A stretch of 64,000 bases of DNA, from the NCBI RefSeq assembly GCF_900110995.1, contig NZ_FOJF01000002.1:806001-870000 (forward strand), written 5' to 3'. The stretch is from Chitinophaga sp. YR573 (lineage in GTDB: Bacteria > Bacteroidota > Bacteroidia > Chitinophagales > Chitinophagaceae). Shown here in pieces: positions 53,710 through 61,396 of the stretch (within the stretch, counting starts at the first letter, position 1; each line of letters starts with the position of its first letter). The notes beneath the pieces are model-generated. The model was not told where the DNA came from and did not search any database. It saw only the letters and a program-made list of their open reading frames with translations. The position numbers and the translations under genes were made by a program.

Positions 53710-56700
53710 ATGAGATCACCTATGTTTCAGATATCCCGCTACCTGTTTTGCCTGTTACTGTTTGTAACGTCTGTTGCCCGGGCGCAGCAATACCCCGTTA
53801 CTGCCAGTACACAGATCATTCCGCCTTACAGTGTTTATCTGCCGGATTATGCAGTGCCGGGCAGCGACAAGCTACGTGTGATACTGGTACAGAATGATCT
53901 CACGCAGCCCAGCTATGATGTGATCCTGCAGATGACAGTAGAGCAGAACGGAACGCTGATTATGCGTACCTCCGGAGCTTTTCATCCGAAGCCGCTGACA
54001 TTGATGCCTGGAGTTCCGACTATTATCAGCGGGACTGATCTCTCAGATTATCTCAGTACCAATAATATAGATTTCAGTGGTGGATTTAGCCGCGAAACCT
54101 ACGATCGTAATAAATCTTTGCCTGAAGGCGCTTACCGGATTTCTTTTACGGCGTATGACTATCGTCGTCAGCAGGTGCAGGTGAGTAATGTAGGTGCCAA
54201 TATATTCTTCTTCCAGAAAAGTGATCCCCCATTACTGAATTTACCTATTTGTGGTAGTCGTGTTGAAAAGCGTGATCCACAATTCCTTTCTTTTAACTGG
54301 AGCAGCCGTAATACCCCTAATCCTTTACCGGGAAGTGGAACAGAATATGTTTTTTCCCTGTATGAAATAAAACCTAAGAATAGTAATGCTGATTATATTG
54401 TTCGCAGTAGTACGCCTGTTTATACGATCACGACAGAAAGCAACACTATCATCTATGGCCCCGGCGAACCGCAGCTGATAGACAGTATGCAGTATGCATG
54501 GAATGTACAGGCCCGTGATAAGAGCGGTCGTGACCTGTTCAGTAACCAGGGACTCAGTCAGACGTGTACATTTACGTACTTAGGTACCAATCCTTTTGCT
54601 GTAAATAATATTAAACAACCATTGTTATATGGTGCGTCTAATGGGGAGAGAAGTATTAAGCTCCATTGGCCGCTGGCGGATAACAACAGCTCCTATACAG
54701 TAGAGGCATACCGGTTACAATACCGTGCGGCGGCGAAAGACGGGACAGAGTTTGACTGGTCATCTGAAGAGTTATCGGACAGTGTTTTTACACTCAATAG
54801 CCTGGAACCAAACCGTACGTATGAATCTCGTTTGCAATGGCGGATAGCGGGTGTATATGGCCCGTATAGTGAAGTGGTGAAAGTGACAACGGATTCCCTG
54901 CGCACCTTTGTTTGTGGTGATGGAGACCTGTTAAAAACGCCTGAGAATACCAAGCCGCTGTTGCTGGCTATTCCGGGTTTCATTGTGCGTATCGGACATT
55001 TTGATGTGCTGTTAACACAAGTGAGCGGTAGTAACGGTGTATTCACCGGTAAAGGCCGTGTGATCACTCCGGGTTTTGGGATAGGATTGCTGATGACATT
55101 CTCTAACATCACTATCAATACAGACCTGGTAGTGATAAAAGGGGAGATGCAGGCTGTTACCAGTGGCATCGATAAGTTTGTAAGTGATGCGGTGAAGAGT
55201 CAGCGTGGAGGAAATGATGTTGGGCAGGTGAAGACGGGAGATATCGTAACTGATATCACGACTAAGTTGCACATATTCAGTACAGATAATATTAAAGTAG
55301 ATACTACTTCTCATACTATTACTATCACCTCTCCACAGGGTGGTGGTACAGAAGTGATAGACTATGCTAAAGCAGGTAAGACCCTGCCACTGGTATTGGA
55401 AGATGCAGATGGTAATCTGTATAGTGTTGATAAGAACGGTACTGTAACTTCTGCGGGTACACGGGATAAGACAATGGATGCTGCAACACTTGCATCATTG
55501 AATAATCTGCAACTGAGTAATGGGAAAGTAACATTTGTTGCCTCTGGTAAGTATGCCTTTGATGCATGGAAGGATGCTTATGCAGGTAAATCTGTGCTGG
55601 ACAGCAGTTATGAATTACTGGCGAATGGACAGTACAGGGTGAGTGCGAAGGCTATTCTGCCAGGTGTTCAGGATACAGTGACCGCTACTTTAGAGAATGG
55701 GAAAGATATAGATGTTACAAAGATCAAGTTTGCGAATGGCAAGGGAATTGTTTATCCGTCTAAAAATTATGGTAACAATTTCACGGTTACGATAACTGGT
55801 GGTCCTGCCAGTGATGCTCAGGAGATGTATGCATTGTATCCTAAAGCAGGTGGCGGATATATCAGCATGGGTAAATTACTGATAGCCAGTTATGCGCCTA
55901 AGCAGAAAACGCTTGTGCTGATACCAATAGGTAAAGAAACCGCTGTGCCTGTGGCTGCTATTCAAAGCAGCATGGAGAAAGCGTATGCTAACATAGGTGT
56001 TACGTATACTATTATAAAAGATGACAGCTTCCGCGAGAGTACAGATTGGGATACAGATGGAAATGGATTCTTGCAGGATACTAAGTCGGCTTTCCTGAGT
56101 AACGGCTTTACCGGTGAAGAGAAGGAGATGAAGAAGGCGTATGCTAAATCACATGATATCAAAGATGATGCAGTGTATCTGTTCATCGTCAATGAGGCGA
56201 CGCTTGCTAATGGAGACCTGTTAGGTAAGATGCCAAGACAAAGCCAGTACGGGTTCATCTTTGAGAAGGGCAAGTCTGATGCGGATGTTGCGCTTACTGT
56301 AGCACATGAAACCGGGCATGGTCAGTTTACACTGGAACATACATTCAGCAGTGGTATAGGCTTGACGCAGGGTACTACGGATAACCTGATGGACTATAAC
56401 AATGGTTCTGCGTTATTGAAATACCAGTGGGATGTGGTGCATGACCCTGGGCATGTATGGGGTATTTTTGATGGGGATGATGCGAGTGCGGACCTGTCTA
56501 CCAACAACATTCCTAAGAAGCTGTTAAACGGAACGACATTCAATTTCATGACACCAACCGGTAAGAAGCTGACACTACCTCAACAGTGTGCGGTAACCTT
56601 CAACTTTGGTGTGACCAATATCAGTGAGATCGAATATCCTATCGGATATGTTTATAATTTCAGTATTAAGAATGAAAATAATCAGGTCGTTACTTATACT

Positions 56701-59676
56701 GCGTCTATCTCAGATGGCATGTTCAAAGGATATGTGGATGCGAAGGGAGCGCTGTACCAGGATAAGCTCACAGGAACGGATAAGAATGAGAATGTAATTC
56801 TGTTTGTCCCTGAATCAGATGGCATACGCTATATGAAGCTCAAATCCAAAGAGGGTGCTTATGTAAATAATGAAGCAATTAAAACGTATGCTGATTTCCC
56901 GGTAACTCCATATCTCAACAAAGATGATTTTATTGACCAATCAGACATCATTAAGTATTCAAGCATAAGTAGTCTGACCAAAAACCGTAATGAGGATTGG
57001 ACTTTATATCAGCCTTACTTCAAGAGTTCCTTACAGTATCATAATGGACAGGCTATACATTCTTATATTGTTAAGATAGTGGAATTGCGTACTGCCTACC
57101 GTGATCTTTTCGGACAGTTCTCCGACTGTTATGATACCTGGGATGCTACGCTTAAGAAGTTCATGACTGGTAGTACTGCTACAACTGATTGTATAGGCTG
57201 GTGGGAAACATCACTCAGAAACGATCATCCGGAGCGCATCCCGTTAATCAAAAGCAATCCTGTTGAGTTATATAAATTCTTCCTGCATGATTTTGTGGAT
57301 TACATCAGGATGATGTCTGTTGTGAAAGACGATTTCCTCAAGAATCTTTCGCTGGAGAATACTACGCAGCTTGAAGCTACAAATGCACTGATGCTTTTCA
57401 GTAATGATGAGATAAGTAAGATCCCATGGGCCAAACGTGAAATCCTGTTCCAGGTGCTGGCACGCAAGGGACTGTATATGAATGCCGAGTTAGTGGCTGT
57501 TCGCCTGGCTAAGTATATGCCTGATGGTGACCATCAGAAATTGTTAGACGCATTTGTTACAGATCAGGATGCGGACAATCAGGGCCTTTTGATAAAACGT
57601 TATCTAGGACAGAATACCGCCGATCTGAATGGAGAACAGTTCTATCAGTTTGTCAATATTCTGCACTCCTATGCGAGTGAAAAATATACGTTTGATAATA
57701 GTGCGCCTGAGATAGGAAAGAATCAAAGACTGAACCGTTATTTTAGCTTTGATCCGGCTTTCTGGACTGGCAAGCCCATTGTTATAGATATGTTAAGCAC
57801 TGGGAAGGTAAACATGGCTTTCCGTCATCAGTTTACTACCATAACATATGGTGCAGTATCAGTAGATCCTTACGAAAGTGTAACGCTGCATTTTGATGAC
57901 AATAAATCTACCGGTGAGTTTATACTTGATAAAGGAAAGACCTATACAACCTCAGGTATTATGGCCTATGCGTTGTGTTATTCTGTCGCCAAGGATAATC
58001 TGAAGATAGGTGCAATGGTTGTGTTAAACACCGCCCTGATGGCTACCGGTATAGGAGAATTGAATACCGCTCTGGCTCTGGGAAGAACAGGGGGGATCAT
58101 TCTTGGAGGTACTGATATAGCATTGGGTGTAGGGGCTATCCTGGTTGATACGAAGTACAGAGATGTTTGGCAGAGAACAGAGAATGGTAAGCTTGTATTG
58201 AAGTTCTGGGATTATGGCAACCTGTTGTATGCGGGTACCATGATTACCAGGGTGATGGTAGCTGATGCTATGGCTGCAAGGGATGCCGCGAAGGCAATGG
58301 AGGCTACTGCCGATGATGCAGAGCGGGCAGCATTGGTTGAAACTGAGAACCAGGCAGATAATATTATTAATACCGGTGAGGGCAAAGCGATAAAATTCGT
58401 AGAGCAGGCAGCTGCTGATGCTGCAGGTATGCTGGCTAAATATCCTGATCTGAAGTTCGTCTATGGCGGAATGCAGAAAGGTCTTGGAAGCAGCGCTACG
58501 AATTTTGAAAGTGCGTTGAAGAGCTGTTCAGATGACGTAATGGCCAAGTTCAGCCAAAACCCTGAGATGCTGTATAAGCTGGGTAATATTGAAGGTGCTA
58601 CGGAAGCAACAATAAAGAGCAGGCTTGATGATATAGCGAATGCCGGAAAAGATTTTGGTACACTGAGAATAGCTGCGGGCAATGTTCCTGGTCAGGGAAA
58701 TGTCGTGTTATTCTCCAAACTGAAAAATAACAACGGATTTTCAGGTATTAAGTCAAATTTTGATGGGCTGAATGATGCTCAGAAGAGTGTATTCTTAAAT
58801 AACTTTAAAGGATCAGCAGATGCGGATGTAATAGCTTTAGGCCGCAACAATGGTGAATTGTTTGATGTCTGGAAAGCCAATCAGGGTGTACGCAATATTG
58901 ATCTGCTTCAGTCTATTAAGGATAATCCTGCTCTGTACGCCAAACTTACAGGAGGTAATACATTAGCAGATCTGCAGCCTTATTTCTCGGATCTGGATGA
59001 GGCTTTGAAGAGCAAATTCCTGAATAACTTTAAGAATTCTCCGGATGCAGATTTATTAGCACTCGCTGCAGATAATGGTAACCTGTTTAATGTTTGGAAA
59101 GTTAACCAGGCTGTAAAGAATATTGATCTGCTAAAATCAATAAGGAGTATTTTTGATGCTATACGGGACCATTTAAAAATACGTGTTCCGAGTGTGGACA
59201 GAGATATAAAAGGGTGTCATGATGCAACGATGTGGGATAATAATAGTATTGTGAGAAAAGAAAGTCTTGTAACTAACCCCGGTTATACAGTGCCGAGTGG
59301 TCTGCCATTAACTGATTTGTCAGTCCCTCAGGTAGTAGTGATCTCTGATGTAGCGCATACTACTCCGGGTGTTCGTATTGTTGAGTATAAGGTACCTATA
59401 GTTTCCAATTCCGGTGCAACGGCCGGACAAACTACCGGAGCGTTAAAGTCAACTGTGTATAAAAAGACGATCTATGATCCCAACATCTGGCCTGATGCGA
59501 GACTTGAACAGGCATGTAACGATGCCTTGCAGGATGCTTATAGGACCGGAAGTCTGATAACTAATCCTGCTCCATCAACAAGTGTTAAATTTAAGGGTAC
59601 AACAAGAGATGGTTATATTGTGGAAGGATTTTTCGATGTAAATACGAAAGCTGTAACCACTTTTTACTTTTATTAA
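53710..59676 (+). CDS. Polymorphic toxin: TANFOR-like N-terminus, metallopeptidase-like centre, C-terminal EndoU-type RNase
   Basis: A 1988-residue exported toxin from ATG 53710 (the frame also begins with a TTG two codons earlier). Parts: signal peptide (to about 26); TANFOR-like domain (about 27-165, YPVTASTQIIPPYSVYLPDY, LPEGAYRISFTAYDY); FnIII-like region (about 170-405); a zinc-metallopeptidase-like segment with His866-Glu867-x-x-His870 and Glu876-His877, plus a Met-turn NLMDY at Met894; a hydrophobic glycine-rich stretch (about 1417-1484); and two similar about 65-residue repeats (about 1690-1820, FLNNFKGSADAD and FLNNFKNSPDAD). The C-terminal domain (about 1825-1988) fits bacterial EndoU ribonucleases, with His1837 (KGCHDA), His1883 (VAHTTPGVRIVEYKV), Lys1919 (KKTIYDP) and the ending GFFDVNTKAVTTFYF. 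It probably kills competing cells by RNA cleavage. The immunity gene follows after 3 bp. Confidence 0.88.
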   Translation: MRSPMFQISRYLFCLLLFVTSVARAQQYPVTASTQIIPPYSVYLPDYAVPGSDKLRVILVQNDLTQPSYDVILQMTVEQNGTLIMRTSGAFHPKPLTLMPGVPTIISGTDLSDYLSTNNIDFSGGFSRETYDRNKSLPEGAYRISFTAYDYRRQQVQVSNVGANIFFFQKSDPPLLNLPICGSRVEKRDPQFLSFNWSSRNTPNPLPGSGTEYVFSLYEIKPKNSNADYIVRSSTPVYTITTESNTIIYGPGEPQLIDSMQYAWNVQARDKSGRDLFSNQGLSQTCTFTYLGTNPFAVNNIKQPLLYGASNGERSIKLHWPLADNNSSYTVEAYRLQYRAAAKDGTEFDWSSEELSDSVFTLNSLEPNRTYESRLQWRIAGVYGPYSEVVKVTTDSLRTFVCGDGDLLKTPENTKPLLLAIPGFIVRIGHFDVLLTQVSGSNGVFTGKGRVITPGFGIGLLMTFSNITINTDLVVIKGEMQAVTSGIDKFVSDAVKSQRGGNDVGQVKTGDIVTDITTKLHIFSTDNIKVDTTSHTITITSPQGGGTEVIDYAKAGKTLPLVLEDADGNLYSVDKNGTVTSAGTRDKTMDAATLASLNNLQLSNGKVTFVASGKYAFDAWKDAYAGKSVLDSSYELLANGQYRVSAKAILPGVQDTVTATLENGKDIDVTKIKFANGKGIVYPSKNYGNNFTVTITGGPASDAQEMYALYPKAGGGYISMGKLLIASYAPKQKTLVLIPIGKETAVPVAAIQSSMEKAYANIGVTYTIIKDDSFRESTDWDTDGNGFLQDTKSAFLSNGFTGEEKEMKKAYAKSHDIKDDAVYLFIVNEATLANGDLLGKMPRQSQYGFIFEKGKSDADVALTVAHETGHGQFTLEHTFSSGIGLTQGTTDNLMDYNNGSALLKYQWDVVHDPGHVWGIFDGDDASADLSTNNIPKKLLNGTTFNFMTPTGKKLTLPQQCAVTFNFGVTNISEIEYPIGYVYNFSIKNENNQVVTYTASISDGMFKGYVDAKGALYQDKLTGTDKNENVILFVPESDGIRYMKLKSKEGAYVNNEAIKTYADFPVTPYLNKDDFIDQSDIIKYSSISSLTKNRNEDWTLYQPYFKSSLQYHNGQAIHSYIVKIVELRTAYRDLFGQFSDCYDTWDATLKKFMTGSTATTDCIGWWETSLRNDHPERIPLIKSNPVELYKFFLHDFVDYIRMMSVVKDDFLKNLSLENTTQLEATNALMLFSNDEISKIPWAKREILFQVLARKGLYMNAELVAVRLAKYMPDGDHQKLLDAFVTDQDADNQGLLIKRYLGQNTADLNGEQFYQFVNILHSYASEKYTFDNSAPEIGKNQRLNRYFSFDPAFWTGKPIVIDMLSTGKVNMAFRHQFTTITYGAVSVDPYESVTLHFDDNKSTGEFILDKGKTYTTSGIMAYALCYSVAKDNLKIGAMVVLNTALMATGIGELNTALALGRTGGIILGGTDIALGVGAILVDTKYRDVWQRTENGKLVLKFWDYGNLLYAGTMITRVMVADAMAARDAAKAMEATADDAERAALVETENQADNIINTGEGKAIKFVEQAAADAAGMLAKYPDLKFVYGGMQKGLGSSATNFESALKSCSDDVMAKFSQNPEMLYKLGNIEGATEATIKSRLDDIANAGKDFGTLRIAAGNVPGQGNVVLFSKLKNNNGFSGIKSNFDGLNDAQKSVFLNNFKGSADADVIALGRNNGELFDVWKANQGVRNIDLLQSIKDNPALYAKLTGGNTLADLQPYFSDLDEALKSKFLNNFKNSPDADLLALAADNGNLFNVWKVNQAVKNIDLLKSIRSIFDAIRDHLKIRVPSVDRDIKGCHDATMWDNNSIVRKESLVTNPGYTVPSGLPLTDLSVPQVVVISDVAHTTPGVRIVEYKVPIVSNSGATAGQTTGALKSTVYKKTIYDPNIWPDARLEQACNDALQDAYRTGSLITNPAPSTSVKFKGTTRDGYIVEGFFDVNTKAVTTFYFY

Positions 59677-59679
59677 GTT

Positions 59680-60102
59680 ATGAACTGGAAAATTGTAGCA
59701 ACAACATCAGGTGATAAAAAGGTAGGTCTGGTTTCAGATCTGCCTGCTTTTGATGAATATCTGAATTTGTATGATCTCCGTAACTGGAAAGAGATAATCG
59801 ATATTGCGATAGAGGAAAGCCGGTTTGGTTTGGGGCAATATGAAGAGATCCTCTATCCAAATAGTTTGGACTGGCATGACATTAATGTTGCAGGAATCAA
59901 TATTCCGGAGGATCGTGTTATGCATCGCATCACGTTTGAAGGTAATGGAGGGTTTCTGGTGAACAAGAAGGATTTCGACTCGGCGATTCTTGCGCTTGCT
60001 GAAAAATTAGTAGAAACGCATGAAAATAATCCCGGTTTACCCGAAGGCTGGGCTGCAGAAATGCGGGAAGCAATTTCCCGGCTTCAAGAAAAGTTAGGAT
60101 AG
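59680..60102 (+). CDS. Putative immunity protein for the EndoU toxin
   Basis: A 140-residue acidic, soluble protein without signal peptide, starting 3 bp after the toxin stop. It contains KVGLVSDLPAFDEYLNLYDL, WKEIIDIAIEESRFGLGQYE, DWHDINVAGINIPEDRVMHR and a C-terminal helix AILALAEKLVETHENNP. No family is recognised with certainty. Size, acidity, cytosolic location and position directly behind a polymorphic toxin tip are the usual marks of an immunity protein, which would bind and block the EndoU domain in the producing cell. It is the last gene of the operon, with a strong terminator 25 bp later. Confidence 0.75.
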   Translation: MNWKIVATTSGDKKVGLVSDLPAFDEYLNLYDLRNWKEIIDIAIEESRFGLGQYEEILYPNSLDWHDINVAGINIPEDRVMHRITFEGNGGFLVNKKDFDSAILALAEKLVETHENNPGLPEGWAAEMREAISRLQEKLG

Positions 60103-60127
60103 ATATAGAAAAGATAAAATAATAGTG

Positions 60128-60155
60128 ATGGCGGGATTATCCCGCCATTTTTTTT
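60128..60155 (+). terminator. Rho-independent terminator of the toxin operon
   Basis: ATGGCGGGA pairs perfectly with TCCCGCCAT around a TTA loop, followed by seven T residues. It ends the 20-kb operon that starts at 40205. Confidence 0.93.
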
Positions 60156-60335
60156 AGCACTACCTAAGGAGTTCCCCTGATTTTGAAACAATCGATTTGA
60201 TAACCTTCTTTCAGGTAATAATAAGGTCCTGATAAGCATTCTGATGAACTTTCTAAAATAATTTAATTGCATATAAGAACTATAAACAAGAAATATATAA
60301 AGCATATCTCTAGAAGTATATCTTATGTATGCTTC

Positions 60336-60368
60336 ATATATGGATTATATATGGGTTATATATGGATT
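60336..60368 (+). repeat. Three tandem 11-bp repeats (ATATATGGRTT)
   Basis: Three units of 11 bp follow each other without gap; the middle one differs by one base (GGGTT for GGATT). The period is close to one DNA helical turn, which would place the same face of each unit on one side. Possible roles are a protein-binding array, a flexible or bent segment, or a recombination relic. Confidence 0.8.
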
Positions 60369-60573
60369 ATATCTCTGATCACAAGCCAGTTAAGGCTTTA
60401 CAAGGAAGGTGTTAAAAAGTACTAGCATGGATGATTGATTGAAAAAGACACTCTTTTTACATGTTTAATTAATATTGACTGTATATCAGTCACTTATATA
60501 AAATTCTGGCTTTGCTTATCAAGTCCTAGCCTTATTTGTATATACATTTCACATTATATATCTATTTAGTACG

Positions 60574-60581
60574 TATATTTG
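60574..60581 (+). promoter_or_regulatory. -7 element of the SUKH gene
   Basis: TATATTTG, followed by TATT, lies 24 nt upstream of the ATG at 60605. The 12-nt string TATATTTGTATT and the nearby TTAATG are the same as in the toxin operon promoter at 40149. A -33 TTG was not found at standard spacing. Confidence 0.5.
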
Positions 60582-60604
60582 TATTCTTAATGTGATTATT
60601 TGTT

Positions 60605-61288
60605 ATGGACAAAAGATCAATGGACTATCTGAAGAAGTATACAAATGACTTACAGATATTGTCTATTAATGACTTGCCTGACCCTGCTGCAGTATTACCT
60701 GCTTCCTGGCTGGAAGTTTTATCTGCTAATGAAGCCGAAAGAGCCGCTAAGATTCTGGAGCTGTGGCAGCCTTTTAATCACGAACTGGAGAACGTGCTGG
60801 TTTGCCTGAAAGAAAACCTGATCAGTATAGACCTGGTTTATCATACCAGCGGATACTCACTGATTTATGGCGTAAAAAGTGGAGACCATATCCGCTATTA
60901 CGAAGGTAAAAACCCATTATCCAAGAATATTCCCGACCGCATCAGCAAATACTGGAATAACCTCCCGGAAGGACTCACCGCTTTTTACGAACAATTACAT
61001 AATGGCTGGTTTTATTTCGCTTCCGAATCGATGGGCTTATCCCCGGTAGAAAACTGGAGTTTTTTAGGGGACGATCAGTGGAATATAGTAGAAGAACTGG
61101 GTAACCTGGATTTTTCCCTGAATGATATGCTGACCGTATATGGCAATGGTATGGGAGATTATGTTTCACTGGATGCACTCAAACCACACGGAGAAAGTAT
61201 TTTGTGGTGGCATAACAAAGCGCCTCACAGAAGTATAGATTTCTGGACAGCCGTAGATACCTGGACTCACCTCGGATTAATCAATTAA
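60605..61288 (+). CDS. SMI1/KNR4 (SUKH)-like immunity protein
   Basis: A 227-residue soluble protein without signal peptide. The C-terminal half has the SUKH pattern: NGMGDYVSLDAL, then a strand with ILWWHNKAPHRSIDF and a WTAVDTWTHLGL helix. The N-terminal half has helices around ANEAERAAKILELWQPFNHE. SUKH proteins are common immunity proteins against nuclease and other polymorphic toxins, although some have other roles. No matching toxin gene lies next to it, so it may be an orphan immunity gene kept for protection against related strains, or a left-over of an older toxin tip. It has its own promoter-like element and terminator. Confidence 0.75.
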   Translation: MDKRSMDYLKKYTNDLQILSINDLPDPAAVLPASWLEVLSANEAERAAKILELWQPFNHELENVLVCLKENLISIDLVYHTSGYSLIYGVKSGDHIRYYEGKNPLSKNIPDRISKYWNNLPEGLTAFYEQLHNGWFYFASESMGLSPVENWSFLGDDQWNIVEELGNLDFSLNDMLTVYGNGMGDYVSLDALKPHGESILWWHNKAPHRSIDFWTAVDTWTHLGLIN

Positions 61289-61308
61289 AATATATATACT
61301 GTACTTTA

Positions 61309-61344
61309 AAGTCCTGCTTTAACCAAGCAGGACTTATTTTATTT
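61309..61344 (+). terminator. Rho-independent terminator after the SUKH gene
   Basis: AAGTCCTGCTT pairs perfectly with AAGCAGGACTT around a 5-nt loop, followed by ATTTTATTT. It begins 21 nt after the stop codon. Confidence 0.88.
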
Positions 61345-61396
61345 ATGCTATATTGGTGTCAGTTTCACACGTATTGAAAACTGAATTTCACTAATC

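Larger units (their letters stand above)
60103..60604. other. AT-rich intergenic region between two immunity-like genes
   Basis: This 502-bp stretch has no supported coding frame; a 73-codon minus-strand frame crosses the terminator and is rejected. It contains the operon terminator, three tandem 11-bp repeats (60336-60368) and the promoter element of the next gene. Its composition is more AT-rich than the coding sequence around it, as often seen where toxin cassettes have been gained or lost. Confidence 0.6.

Noticed and set aside
55962..56273. Antisense frame over the metallopeptidase region of the toxin gene
   Set aside because: Shadow of the coding strand; no independent evidence for a gene.
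60084..60305. 73-codon minus-strand frame behind the immunity gene
   Set aside because: It runs across the operon terminator and the end of the immunity gene, with composition expected of AT-rich chance frames.
60336..60368. CRISPR-like array
   Set aside because: Units of 11 bp without spacers and no cas genes nearby; it is a simple tandem repeat.
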